Origin: Eublepharis macularius | Lineage: Eukaryota; Chordata; Lepidosauria; Squamata; Eublepharidae | Assembly (NCBI RefSeq): GCF_028583425.1 | Contig: NC_072790.1 | Coordinates: forward strand, 12,320,552-12,384,551 | Direction of reading: 5' to 3' | DNA: 64,000 nt | Part shown: piece by piece, positions 11,461-21,774 of the stretch | Numbering within the stretch: position 1 is the first letter of the stretch | Layout: every line of letters starts with the position of its first letter | Program-made: the position numbers and the translations under genes | Notes under the pieces: generated by a model | Databases searched by the model: none | What the model was told of the DNA's origin: nothing | The model's input: only the letters and a program-made list of their open reading frames with translations

Positions 11461-11880
11461 TAAGCCCACATCTACACTTCCATAATGCATTGTGCATTGC
11501 AGACAAACCAGAAATTGCCTGTGGACAAAACTGTCCTTAATCATAGCCTTAAGGCTAGGAAGACTGACTTTCTTGGGATGACCCTTGAGAAAAGACCTCT
11601 TCAAACATGAACTATCAAGCATTCCTAGATCCCACCAACCTCTTCTAATGGGAGCATACACTATCCGCAATCTTCACAAGACATCTGGGCACCATATTGT
11701 ATGAACAGGGGAAATATGCATATTTACCATGCCCATACAGCTTTGGTATGTGTGAATGAGCCCCCCCCCCAATTCACTAGTCGGTTCACACATACCGAAG
11801 CTGTACATGTGTGGTCTCTGCTCACAGGACTTGGCAACTGTGCCTATTAGGAAGTTGGTAGGTAGCATATGTTCCTCTTA

Positions 11881-11998
11881 GGGCCAAGCTACAAGTGACG
11901 AATGACACTTGAACAGCAAGTGTATTTCTCCCTGTTCACTTGCCCTCCACTCAATCCACTTGCCGTTCAAGTGTCATTCGTCATGTGTAGCTTGGCCC
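11881..11998. mobile_element. 118-bp palindromic MITE (short form), copy 2
   Basis: Same hairpin and exactly the same length as 7152-7269, with only scattered base differences. It is flanked by TTA on the left and TCA on the right, a degenerate 3-bp target site. No coding capacity. Confidence 0.87.
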
Positions 11999-12176
11999 TC
12001 ATATGTAGTCGGAAGGCTCCTAGTATACGTGACAGTAACATCTGAAAAACCCTCAAGAAACAGGCTATTTATTCCATACTTGATTCCTGCATGGGAACTC
12101 CAATTTCTCCATGCAGGTAACAAGCCGGTGTATGCCTCATGAATACTGATAGGTCTCGATGCATTACTCTGACTTA

Positions 12177-12378
12177 GAGCCAAGCTACAAGTGACGCCTG
12201 ACACAGATTGGACACTTGTCAGCTTCCCTCAAGTTTTGATGGGAAATGTAGGCATCCTGGTCTTGCAGCTGTAATGGAGAGCCAAGCTGTAAAACCAGGA
12301 CGCCGACATTTCCCATCAAAACTTGAGGGGAGCTGACAAGTGTCCAACCTGTGTAAGGCGTCACTTGTGGCTTGGCTC
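12177..12378. mobile_element. 202-bp palindromic MITE (PIF/Harbinger-like), copy 1
   Basis: The element begins GAGCCAAGCTACAAGTGACG and ends with the complement. Almost the whole length folds as one hairpin around a short centre near TGTAATGGAGAGCC. It is flanked by TTA on both sides (12174-12176, 12379-12381). A 3-bp TWA target plus a GAG-type terminus is the signature of PIF/Harbinger elements. Copies of identical length lie at 36062-36263 and 36766-36967. Confidence 0.9.
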
Positions 12379-12414
12379 TTAGGCTAAAAGGAGTTCTGGG
12401 TATGGATCCCAGAG

Positions 12415-12975
12415 AAGCTCTTAAGAATATGAACCTGCTGGATCTGAGAAGCAGCCCATCCATTCCAGCACACTGTTCACAGCTGCCAACCAGTTGCCAA
12501 ACAAACGGGCCACAGAGGCTGAGGCCCTCCTCAGACATTGCCCCCTAGCACGGGAATTCAGAATCTCCTCTGCATGTGGAAAATTCCCTTCGCTCCTCCT
12601 CCTTGAACTGAACTCCCTCTTAAAGCCACCCATGCTTGCACCCGTCACTATGTCCACTGGCAGTGAATTCCACAAACGAACAACTCATTAAAGTGCTTCC
12701 ATTTGTCCATCCTGTATGGACTGTCCGTCAACTTCACTGGGTGCCCCTGAGTTCTAGAATTATGGGAGAGGGAGAAAAGGCTCTTTCTGTCTCCACCCCA
12801 TGCATAATTCTATAAACCTCTGTCCTGCCCCCTTTAGCCACTGTTTTTCTACACTGAAAAGCCTCAGACCCGGCAGCCTCTTCTCATAGGAAAGGTGCTC
12901 CAACTCCTTGATTGTCTTCATTGCCCTCTTCTGTACTTTCCCCAGCTCTGCGAGGTCCTTCTTGCCCAAATGGCT
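12415..12975 (-). mobile_element. CR1/L3-type LINE 3' end, minus strand
   Basis: Minus-strand translation of about 12850-12960 gives DLAELGKVQKRAMKTIKELE followed by a YEKRLPGLRLFSVEKQWLKG block, the C-terminal CR1 signature (LEKVQRRA..L..LFSLEKRRLRG). Downstream is a long 3' UTR that includes GTTCGTTTGTGGAATTCACT and ends GATCCAGCAGGTTCATATTC at about 12420. A 5'-truncated, dead copy. Confidence 0.82.
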
Positions 12976-13004
12976 AGGAGGAATGCAGGCCTGCATGCAG
13001 CTCA

Positions 13005-13363
13005 GAGCCAAGCTACAAGTGACGCCTGACACAGGCTGGACACTTGTCAACTTCCCTCAGATTTTGATGGGAAATGTAGGCGTTCTGGTCTTGCAGCTTG
13101 GCTCTCCATTTAATTGAAGTTTACAGAGCGGCAGTCTATGGGAGGGAGAACATACGGTTGGGAAGGGAGTGCAGGCATCAGGCTCTCGCCAGGCACCCCC
13201 CTTCCCCTCCACTGTGTGTGTGTGGGGGGGGGGGGGCGTTTCTGTAAACTTCAATTAAATGGAGAGCCAAGCTGTAAGACCAGGATGCCTACATTTCCCA
13301 TCAAAACTTGAGGGAAGCTGACAAGGGTCCAACCTGTGTCAGGCGTCACTTGTAGCTCGGCTC
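13005..13363. mobile_element. 359-bp long-centre version of the palindromic MITE
   Basis: The outer arms match the 202-bp element. It is flanked by TCA on both sides (13002-13004, 13364-13366). The arms are extended inward by a second inverted repeat (CCATTTAATTGAAGTTTACAG and its partner near 13237-13260). Between them is a unique GC-rich core of about 100 bp with a GT run and a G-run. It may represent an older, longer form from which the 202-bp form derives, or a 202-bp copy that gained a hairpin insert. Confidence 0.85.
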
Positions 13364-13957
13364 TCAGAGAACTTTTCAGAGGAGATGGCAACCAGTGGGG
13401 AACATGCAGAGAGAGAACAGGGCAGTAAAGCTGCAAGCCCAGACTGACTTCCCTGGGAGAGAGTCCCACAGCAGACTGCTGGGACTTCCTTCAGAAGAAA
13501 CATGCCCGGCACAGGACTGACAATGGGCTGCAGCAAGTGTCTTAATCCGCTCGGCTCATTGTTTGCCGCTTAATGGGAAACAGAACAACAAAGAGCGGGG
13601 GGGGGGCGGGATTCTAACACTGTGTGGTATAGCAATCCCGCCCCATCTGCAGCCCCCTTGGCCCTTCGAAAACAGCAAATCCTCCCCCCTCCCTAATGAT
13701 AGGGCCAGCCCAGATGAGACACAGACATCTGTGCGGAGAAAGGATCCAAGATTTCTCTATAGGGGAGAGCAGGGGGTGGGCGGTCTAAAGGCTCATCGGC
13801 TTACCTCTGATTTAAAATCAACTGCTGGCAACCTTTGAGCGGAGAAGACAGGCAGCCACTTTCGCCCAGGTTTGGTCAAGGGTATCCTTGTACACTGAGG
13901 CCCAAAGCTGCTTGTTTATGTGTAAAGAAAGCAGGGCCATGGGAGAGCTCTCTCTAA
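13364..13957. other. Intergenic, repeat-free as far as visible
   Basis: No gene and no known repeat was recognised. The sequence around 13535-13580 (CGCTCGGCTCATTGTTTGCC) is of normal complexity and could be conserved non-coding DNA, but I cannot test this. Confidence 0.35.
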
Positions 13958-14075
13958 GGGCCAAGCTACAAGTGACGAATGACACTTGAACGGCAAGTGG
14001 ATTGAGTGGAGCGCAAGTGAACAGGGAGAAATACACTTGCCGTTCAAGTGTCATTTGTCATGTGTAGCTTAGCCC
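13958..14075. mobile_element. 118-bp palindromic MITE (short form), copy 3
   Basis: Hairpin of the same length and ends as the copies at 7152 and 11881. The central segment is inverted relative to them, as expected for a palindrome. The flanks are TAA on the left and TCA on the right. Confidence 0.86.
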
Positions 14076-15236
14076 TCAATGAGGACAGATGGCTTGGGTA
14101 TGGGGAACTAACTCCTTCTTCCCCCCCCCCCTCTGCATCTTTGAGCGCTTTTTCACCTGGCCTGGTGATCCCCGAAGGGATGCCTGTGGGTGCCAGAGTG
14201 CCCATTTGCTTTTTTGACAAAAAGACTCTCCCCCAAAGCAAAGCTGAGCCAGTCTTGGCTTTTCTCCATCTTGTTGGAGCAAAGAGCTGCCAAGCCCCCA
14301 GTGGGGGAAAGGGTATGCCTTTCCCCAAGCTCCCATTTGCCCACTGCTGCAACTGCAAAATTAAAAAAAAAACACACAGCAGCTTTGTAGGCATGACAAC
14401 ATTACTTCCTGGGGATAACCCAGAAGTGACCTGAGGTTGTTCTAGGAATTGACAAAAACTTGATGGTAGAACTCCGGAAGGCACACTCACACCATAGCCT
14501 TCTATGTCCCCTCCTGCCGGTTGTGGAGTTTCCAGATTGCATTAAAAAACATACCAGACTGTAGAGTCCTTTGTGTGCACGTGCTCCCGACCCATATTGA
14601 TAACAACACTCCAGAGTGATGCCATCGCTGGCCGCTCCACCAACGCTCAGTAGTCCAGGTAGGTGAGTGGGCTTGCCAATTCCCAGGCACCCAGGAGGAG
14701 GCGGCTGGGCTGGCAGGGTGCTCCCCCGGCACTCAAGTAGGCTGGAAGAAGCGGGGAGGTGGAACAGGCGGTGCAGGGAGGCCTGCAGGCCAGTTGGCAG
14801 CCACTCCTCTCCCACAGACGAAAATTCCGGTATTTTAACTGCTTCCCCCCTGGACAGCCCGATAAAATACTGGACTGTCTGGGAGAAAGCTGGACACCTG
14901 GTAACCCTATTGGAGCAGGGGGGGGGAAACCAAGCAGCCTCACCGTTCCCTCTGCAGAGAGCACCTATTCGGAAACAGGTGCCTCCATCCCAGACAAATG
15001 CTGGCTTCCAGTCTCACAACGTTCTTTGATGAGTCCCAGTGCTCCATGGCGACCATTTTGTGTTTTTGCCGACCTTCGGTTCTCAAAATTCCAAACGTGC
15101 CCACAGGCGACAGGGGAATCCTGCTTGAGCCCATATTCAGTACCACCAAGACTGGGTGGAAAAGGCTGAAATCAGTCAAGCAATTGCAAAGACTAAAGGG
15201 GGGAGCAGCAAGGTTTTGCTTCCCTCATCTACACTG
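14076..15236. other. Intergenic, mostly unassigned
   Basis: No gene was recognised. From about 14640 the base composition rises and pieces of the GC-rich repeat family appear (CTTGCCAATTCCCAGG, CTGGTAACCCTATT at 14897-14911), so this is the left edge of that repeat-dense block. Confidence 0.4.
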
Positions 15237-15867
15237 TGGTTGCCAGGTCCTTATACCCTCCCACTTGGAGGGGGGGAGACCTGGCACTTACCTCATGCCA
15301 GGAGTGAGGTTTTCTTCGTGCGCACGTGCACTCTGGTGCCTAGGGTTCCCAGGCGCCCACCAGTGGTGGACAAACTCCCAGGGGTTTGCCCAGCGATTGG
15401 CGGGAGATGGCAAGCTCCTGGAGGTTGCCCGCCACCAGCAGGCACCTCAGGAACATGTGCCGTGTGCACTCCCAAAAGGTGCGGAGACATCACTTCCGGA
15501 TGTGACGTCATTGCACCAGCTGCAGAAGTGTTCCCACGCCTCTTTGGGGCCAATTTGGGCCCCAAATGGGACAAATAGGCCCCGTGCGGAGTGCGGGAGT
15601 GCTCGCACAGCTGGCATAATGGCATCACTACTGGAAATGACATCATTGTGTCAGTCCGAGGACATGCGCAAAGCCTACGTGCGTAGGATCCTTGTGAATG
15701 GCACAAGATAAGTTCCAACTGTCCCTATCTCCCAGCGGGAGGTGAGAAGGAACTGGCAACCACACATCACCCCCGGAAGAGACGTTGTTGTAGAGCCGAT
15801 TCGGCCTGTTAGGTGGGTCAGCTGGCAAGGTGGCAAACCCCTGGGAATTTGCCCACCTGGGAACCCT
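15237..15867. repeat. GC-rich interspersed repeats, adjoining copies
   Basis: It starts GGTTGCCAGGTCCTTATACC and ends GGGAACCCTAAT. It carries the family blocks CACTTACCTCATGCC, CAGGGGTTTGCCCAGCGATT and a CACTTCCGGATGTGACGTCA block with a perfect CRE octamer at 15503-15510. At least two partial units are joined. Long open frames here (up to 237 codons) are a product of GC content, not genes. Confidence 0.65.
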
Positions 15868-16197
15868 AATCGATATCTTGCCACAGGAGGTGGTGGCAGC
15901 TACAAGCATTGCCAGCTTCAAGAGGGGACTGGACAAATATATGGAGCAGAGGTCCATCAGTGGCTATTAGCCACAGGAGATAGATGGTATTCTCTTTGTG
16001 GGGAGGTGGTGCTCTGTTGTCTTGGTGCTGGAAGGAAGGCAGTGGGAGGGCTTCTGGTGTCCTGGCCTCACTGACAGTCCTTTAGATGGCACTGGATTTC
16101 TAGCCACTGTGTGTGACAGAATGTTGGACTGGATGGGCCACTGGCCTGATCCAACATGGCTTTGCTTATGTTCTTATGTTCTTATGCTTATCTTCGT
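15868..16197 (+). mobile_element. CR1/L3-type LINE 3' end, plus strand
   Basis: This is a 3' UTR of the CR1/L3 kind: GGTGGTGGCAGCTACAAGC, then GGACAAATATATGGAGCAGA, then TGGACTGGATGGGCCACTGG. It ends in the short tandem tail TGTTCTTATGTTCTTATG. Only the extreme 3' end is present, so it is a strongly 5'-truncated retroposon. Confidence 0.85.
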
Positions 16198-16339
16198 TTA
16201 AAAAAAGACACCCCTCCCCAAACCCATAAAACACTGAGGGACCTGTTAAAGTAGGGAAAATAGCACACACCACTGTAGTTGGGTTGTGCAAAGCAACTAC
16301 TTAATTTGCATGCTGGCAGGAGCGTATGTGTACAGCTTT

Positions 16340-17000
16340 GGCGGAGTTGCCAGGTCCCTCTGTCCTCTCGGACCTGACGTCATGTCTGCGGGAGTGCTCC
16401 CACGCTGCACGCAGCTCAGATTCGGCCGGTTTGGGGTGGATTCAGCTGGTGCAACGGGTGGGAGGTGTGCATGGTGTGTGCTTCAGAGGTGTTTGCTGGG
16501 CAATCGGCGGATGAGGGGGCAACTCCCCAGAAGTTTGCCCACCACCGGCAGCCACCAGGGAACCCTAAGCTTAGGGTTGCCAGGTTCCCGTACTCCCCGG
16601 GTGGAAGGTTGGAGGCCCAGCAACTATAGTTTGATCGCCCTCTCACGCACACTGTCCACATGTGTGTACTCCTGGCCTGCACAATGAATTCACATCCGGG
16701 ACATGACATCATCATGCAGGCCACGTGCCACCCTGGGAGCACTCCTGCAATCCAGAGCGGCCCGATTCAGGCCGATTCTGCCTGAATCCGACCGCTGCAG
16801 AGTGTGGGAGCGCTGCTGCACTCCACAGCGGACTGATTTGTGCCCAAATTGACTTGAATTGGGCCACTGTAGAGTGCAAGAGCACGCCGTGCTACCAGGG
16901 AGCTCGCCCCGGGAGGCACATTCCCCCCGCTGGCTAAATGGGGGTGGGGGGTGGGAATGGGGGATCCCCCGCCCCCAACAGGGGACTGGCAACCCTAATA
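16340..17000. repeat. Two adjoining GC-rich interspersed repeats
   Basis: The first unit runs from GAGTTGCCAGGTCCCTCTGT to GGGAACCCTAAG at about 16569. The second runs from GGGTTGCCAGGTTCCCGTAC to CTGGCAACCCTAAT at about 16998. A perfect CRE octamer lies at 16375-16382. Both ends of each unit read as the inverted GGGTTGCC/GGCAACCC pair, suggesting short terminal inverted repeats. Confidence 0.68.
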
Positions 17001-17452
17001 TAGCTAGTTTGTTCCCTGTGACCTTGGTGAGTTGTAGAGCATGAGAGCTATTTGTTTTGCAGTGCAAAGGAGAGGGGAGGCTTTTTGGAAACCGTTGTGT
17101 TTGCTCCTAGCAACTGTGATATTGCTGGAAAAGTCTCAGTTCAAGAAGCTGTGGGCAGGCCCTACAACAGACACAAGTGCTACTGGACCCTCATTCAGGA
17201 GGACTTTGCTACAGGTCTCATTTCTGTGGTGCAGGCCTTCCCTCCAGGCCCCCCTTTGCTGAACTTGCTTCCCGGACTGGAGGTTGGAGCTGACTGCGTC
17301 GGGTGTGGGCCCTCCTACTCTCTGCTGCTGAACTCACTCGCTGGGAGGAAACTGGCCCAGAGATTTTCTACACATTTTGCATGAAGGCAGAGCTTCCAGG
17401 ACACTGGTTGGGCAACTACAGACATTATCTAAGACACACTTAGGGGACTGTG
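17001..17452. other. Intergenic, nothing recognised
   Basis: Open frames of up to 110 codons occur on the plus strand but show no known domain. There is no repeat family I can name. Confidence 0.35.
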
Positions 17453-17700
17453 AGCCTTACCAGGTCCCCTTACCCCTCTGGTGGGAGGGGGGGCTTTACC
17501 TACCCTCCTTTCGCACCTGCGTGATGACATAGGAAAATTATGTCAAGGCACAGGAGCAGCATGTGCACTTCACAGTGGACTGATTTAGGCCCCCCAAACC
17601 CTGGGAGTTTGCCTGCTACTAGTTTGCCAGAGTCCCTGGCACTTATCTTGTGCTGGACATGATGTCCTTCTTCACGCATGCACTTTGCGTGCACCCCGGG
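17453..17700. repeat. GC-rich interspersed repeat, partial
   Basis: It starts with ACCAGGTCCCCTTACCCC and contains TGATGACATAGGAAAATTA and AACCCTGGGAGTTTGCCTG. It is a diverged, truncated member of the family at 15237-17000. Confidence 0.55.
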
Positions 17701-17708
17701 ACTGGTCC

Positions 17709-18000
17709 AGGTTGGGAAATTCCTGGAGATTTGGAGGGTGGAGCCTGAAGAGGGCTGGGTTTGGGGAGGGGAAGGGCCTCAGAATGGTTTTTTAGCCCAT
17801 CATTGCCGAGCCTTTCACCGGTCTCCCTCTACAAGGGGTATGGAGAGTCCACTCCCTCTGGTTGCCCCGAAAGGGGCACAGTATTTTATCTTTTTTTATC
17901 TGTATTTTATCTGTTTTTATAATTGATTTTAAGCTGTATTTTAATCAATGTTGTACCTCGCCCTGAGCCCGCTTGCAGGGAGGGTGGGTTAAAAATAAAA

Positions 18001-18044
<44 letters not shown>

Positions 18045-18165
18045 AAAAATACTGCTATACAGTCCATCCTCCAAAGCATCCATTTTCTCCAAGGGAACTC
18101 ATCTCCATCATCTGGAGATCAGTTGTAATTCCAGGAGATCTCCAGCCACCACCTGGAGGCTAGTA
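17709..18165 (-). repeat. Squamate GGTTGCC-type repeat, minus strand, split by an insertion
   Basis: The left part (17709-17788, TTCCTGGAGATTTGGAGGGT) and right part (18046-18165, GAGATCAGTTGTAATTCCAG to CCACCACCTGGAGG) together form one minus-strand copy of the repeat seen intact at 21556-21774. The break holds a LINE tail (17789-18045). The family is very common in squamates, non-coding and of unclear class. Confidence 0.75.
17789..18045 (+). mobile_element. L2/CR1-type LINE 3' tail with (TAAA)n end
   Basis: The 3' block reads TTTTAATCAATGTTGTACC then CGCCCTGAGCCCGCTTGCAG and GGGTTAAAAATAAAA. It finishes in about eleven TAAA units (17995-18040). This is the usual end of a reptile L2-like LINE. 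It lies inside the GGTTGCC-type repeat and is therefore younger than it. Confidence 0.78.
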
Positions 18166-18359
18166 CAGCAAAAAAAGGGGACACCGCAGAGAACGCGAAG
18201 AGAAAAAGAGATCAAAGGACCTCCCACAGCAGAAACTTACAAATCCTGTTAACCATTAAAGTGCACCGTGCAAGAATCAAGTACTATTCAGTAATTTATA
18301 TTTGCATATAAAGTGCAAGGTGCACAATTTGCAATAAATAACAATCGATAAGTATCAGA

Positions 18360-19690
18360 GGAAAATGTCACCTCTGAAAGTGACATCACCGCACCAGCTG
18401 TGCGAGTGCTCCCGCACTCCACACGGGGCCCGATTCAGCACGACGTCACTTCCGCAAGTGATGTTGCCACGCCTGTTGGGAGTGCACACAGAGTGCACAT
18501 GCCTGAGGTGCCTAGCCTCTGGGAGCTTGCCACCTCCCACCGATTGGTGGGTGATTGGCGGACAAGGAGGCAAATCCCTGGAGTTTGCCCATCACTGGCG
18601 GACACCTGGAAACCCTACTCCCAGGAAGTGAAGTTGTTGCACCACCCTGGGAGTTCACACACCTTTCCACCCCCCTCCACCAGCCAGATGAGTGGTGGCA
18701 GAGGGGGAAACCAGGATCCCCACCCCCACGGGGGGACTAGTAACCCTATCCTGACCACTGTTCATCTTGGGACTCTGGGACTTTGGGGGGGGGGGGGGAG
18801 TTCCATAACCAGCACTACAAGGTCTATTACAATAAATACAGTTTTGCTTATTCCAAGGAATGTGAGTAGAAAGTGGGTACCTTAGGAAAGGAGCCCTAGA
18901 CCGAGAACTCGCCCTTGATTTCAACACCTGAGTTTAGGACGGCCAGGTCCCCTTTCCATCCCAGGGGGAGGGGGGGCAGCACTTACCTGTATCATCTTAC
19001 GTGCATGCTCCCAGGCTGACTTGATGACATCACTTCTGGTAGTGACATCATCATTAGTGTTGCCAGGTCCCTCTATCCTCTTAGCGGGAGGATAGGGGCT
19101 TGGAACGTTCCCAGCAAGTTCGGCGGCATGATGACATCACTTCCAGAAGTGAGGTCACCATGGCAAGTGTCCGGCTATGTCATTTCTGTAAGTGATGTTG
19201 TTGTGCCGGCTGCGGGAGCGCTCTCACACTCCAATTTGGCCAGTCTGGGCCCAAATTGGCACGCAGGGATGCTCCCGTGGCCAGCGTGAGGGGTGGGAGC
19301 ACGCGCTCCTGAGGTGCGTGCCAGTGGTGGGCACGGTCTGGGAGTTTGCCCCCTCCTGCAGATCGCTCAGCAATTGGTGGATAAGGGTGCAAATCCCCAG
19401 GAGTTTGCCCACCAGCAGGCGCCTGGCAACCCTAATCATAATGCAGGCCCCAGCAATGTTCCCGGGTTTCCTGTTGGGCTGATTTGGGCCCCCAAATGGG
19501 CTGAATTGGTCCAGGATGAAGCCTGTTTGTGGGCTCCTGGGGGCGACGTTGTTGGGCCACACCAGGAGCATGCCCCCAGGAGGCCTGTTTCCATGCCTTT
19601 TCCCTTGCCAGCCAGGGGAGTGGTGGCGGGAGAGGGAGGCTGGGAGTGGGGGATCCCCTCCCCAACTAGGGGAATGGCAATCCTACCTGG
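18360..19690. repeat. Cluster of GC-rich interspersed repeats
   Basis: At least four partial units follow one another. Their ends read GGAAACCCTACTCCC (18610), TAGTAACCCTATCC (18737), GTTGCCAGGTCCCTCTATCC (19060), CTGGCAACCCTAATC (19427) and ATGGCAATCCTACC (19674). CATCACTTC and AGTGACATCATC blocks recur in both orientations. No gene is present; open frames of up to 161 codons are composition artefacts. Confidence 0.62.
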
Positions 19691-20156
19691 GTTACACTAA
19701 AATTTGAATTTTCTTCTGATGAGCTTTAAAATATTACACAAGAAAAAGTGGATTTCTTACATCTTAACTGGGATTTTGTTTGGGGAAACAACTTTTGGAT
19801 ATTTGTCCTGTTTGCACATATTAACGGTCTCTCATGCCGACTGTTTTATTGCCTTTGGCTAAACCCATAAACCCAAACTAGGATACGACTCTGCAATTCA
19901 AGTAAAAGCCTTCAGTGCCCTTCAGATGGTTCCTTGTCAGCAAGTCATGAACCAAATCCCAGCACTATTTTTCTCTCACAGACTAAGGGACATTTGGCAA
20001 GCTCCCATCTGAGTGTTAAAAAGGAGAGAGGCAGGAAACATTGAGGTGCAGGCAGAGACTAAGGGGTAGGACTGAGACCAAGAGACTTCAGTGCAGACTC
20101 CTTCTCAGCCATGAAGTTTTCTGGGGGAGCGTGAGCCAGCCAACAGCCCTCGGACC
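19691..20156. other. Intergenic, nothing recognised
   Basis: No coding or repeat signal was recognised. The right end supplies the non-SINE part of the tandem unit that begins at 20157. Confidence 0.4.
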
Positions 20157-20920
20157 AGGTGTCTTCCACCCGTCGACCCCAGGAACCCTCAATGGGCTGC
20201 TGAAGAGTTGGCCTAGAATTACAGAGCTACTGTAGCATAGCGGTTAAGTGGTTGGGCTGTGAATTAGCATTTTGGTGGTTCGACTCCCACTACTGCCATG
20301 AGCTCAGCAGGTGTCTTCCACCTGCCAGCCCCAAGAACCCTCAAATGGGCTGCTGAAGAGTTGGCCTAGAATTGCAGAGCTACTGTAGCATAGCGGTTAA
20401 GTGGTTGGGCTGTGAATTAGCATTTTGGTGGTTCGACTCCCACTACTGCCATGAGCTCAGCAGGTGTCTTCCACCTGCCGGCCCCAAGAACCCTCAAATG
20501 GGCTGCTGAAGAGTTGGCCTAGAATTGCAGAGCTACTGTAGCATAGCGGTTAAGTGGTTGGGCTGTGAATTAGCATTTTGGTGCTTTGACTCCCACTACT
20601 GCTATGGGCTCAGCAGGTGTCTTCCACCTGCCGGCCCCAGGAACCCTCAATGGGCTGCTGAAGAGTTGGCCTAGAATTACAGAGCTACTGTAGCATAGTG
20701 GTTAAGTGGTTGGGCTGTGAATTAGCATTTTGGTGGTTCGACTCCCACTACTGCCATGAGCTCAGCAGGTGTCTTCCACCTGCCGGCCCCAGGAACCCTC
20801 AATGGGCTGCTGAAGAGTTGGCCTAGAATTGCAGAGCTACTGTAGCATAGCGGTTAAGTGGTTGGGCTGTGAATCAGCATTTTGGTGGTTCGACTCCCAC
20901 TACTGCCATGAGCTCAGCAG
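20157..20920 (+). repeat. Five-unit tandem array of SINE head plus flank, 152-153 bp period
   Basis: The landmark GAGCTACTGTAGCATAG occurs at 20224, 20377, 20530, 20682 and 20834, a spacing of 153, 153, 152 and 152. Each unit joins about 67 bp of flanking DNA (CCAGGAACCCTCAATGGGCT) to the tRNA-like head of a MIR/CORE SINE, including TAGCGGTTAAGTGG and the B box GGTTCGACTCC. The fifth head continues into the rest of the SINE. The flank and the SINE both contain CAGGTG at the joint, so the array probably began as a duplication at this microhomology. Confidence 0.93.
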
Positions 20921-21062
20921 GTGGCCTTGGGAAAGCCGCTCCTCTCAGCTCAGCTCCCCAGCTGTATTGCAGGGGTAATAATAACACTGATTTTGTCCAC
21001 CTCTGATTGGGGGACTAATCCACCTAGAAGAGCGGTATATAAGTGCACTGTTGTTATTATTA
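20834..21062 (+). mobile_element. MIR/CORE-like tRNA SINE, full-length parent of the array
   Basis: The tRNA-like head (A-box region TAGCATAGCGGTTAAGTGG, B box GGTTCGACTCC) is followed by the core GGCCTTGGGAAAGCCGCTCC, GGGGTAATAATAACACTG and ACTAATCCACC. It ends in AGCGGTATATAAGTGCACTG and a GTTATTATTAT tail. It has the same structure as 1350-1560 but is better preserved. Confidence 0.82.
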
Positions 21063-21555
21063 TATTTTTGCTTCTTTTTGAAAAGTCTTGTTGCTTGGGG
21101 ACAAAAAGCAAGAGTTCCACACTGTCTGCTTCCCTTGGCAGGTAAATTGGGAGGAGCAGCAGGATGACGTGGCGAGGCTACTTGTCAGTGAAGAGGACCC
21201 TTCAGGGTCGCCCTCTCTCTGCTCAGCGTGTTTCCTGTTCCTAGCTCTCTTGCTGCGGGGCCACAGTCCTGGCCTTCACACAGGCAGGGTCTCTTGACTG
21301 GCTCCCTTGCTTCCTGTCACACGACCCTGACGTCATGACAACTTCCTGTCCCCTAGTTGCTGTTCAATCTGTCCTGTGCTACTACCCTGGGAGCGGGGCA
21401 GACTCTGAATTGGGAAAGGTTGAAAATAATGGTTTAGAGTTAATTACATCACTAAAAATTGAGGCACAGGCATGAGTACAAGCTCCTCTGAGAAGATGGC
21501 TACAGCTGTTATTTTTTTTAAAAAAAATGCAAAATGCCTTCAGTGGTCTGGACAT
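21063..21555. other. Intergenic, nothing recognised
   Basis: No gene or family was recognised. A perfect TGACGTCA octamer lies at 21328-21335 outside any clear copy of the GC-rich repeat. Confidence 0.35.
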
Positions 21556-21774
21556 AGGGTTACCAGCCTCCAGGTGGTAGCTGGAGATCTCCCGGAATTA
21601 TAACTGATCTCCAGGCCACAGAGATCAGTTCCCCTGGAGAAAAGGGCTGCTTTGGAGGGTGGACTCTATGGCATTATACTATGCTGAGGTCCTTTCCCTC
21701 CCCAAACCCCACTTTCTCCAGGTTTCACCCCCCAAATCTCCAAGGATCTCCCGACAAGGAGTTGGCAAACCTAT
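21556..21774 (+). repeat. Squamate GGTTGCC-type repeat, near complete
   Basis: It runs AGGGTTACCAGCCTCCAGG, GTAGCTGGAGATCTCCCGG, AACTGATCTCCAGGCC, GGAGGGTGGACTCTATGGCA, CTCCCCAAACCCCAC, AAATCTCCAAGGATCTCC, and ends AGTTGGCAAACCTAT. The ends are short inverted repeats (GGTTRCCA/TGGCAAACC). It is non-coding, and other copies lie at 17709, 23290 and 23583. Confidence 0.8.

Noticed and set aside
15000-15711. Open frames of 237 and 141 codons on the two strands.
   Set aside because: They lie in the GC-rich repeat cluster and have no domain; openness follows from base composition.
17041-17384. Open frames of 73 and 110 codons as a small gene.
   Set aside because: No domain, no homologue recognised, and no splice or promoter context.
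20224-20920. Candidate tRNA genes or a CRISPR-like array.
   Set aside because: The tRNA-like sequence is the head of a SINE and lacks a complete cloverleaf. The 152-bp unit is repeated as a whole, with no short repeat alternating with unique spacers.
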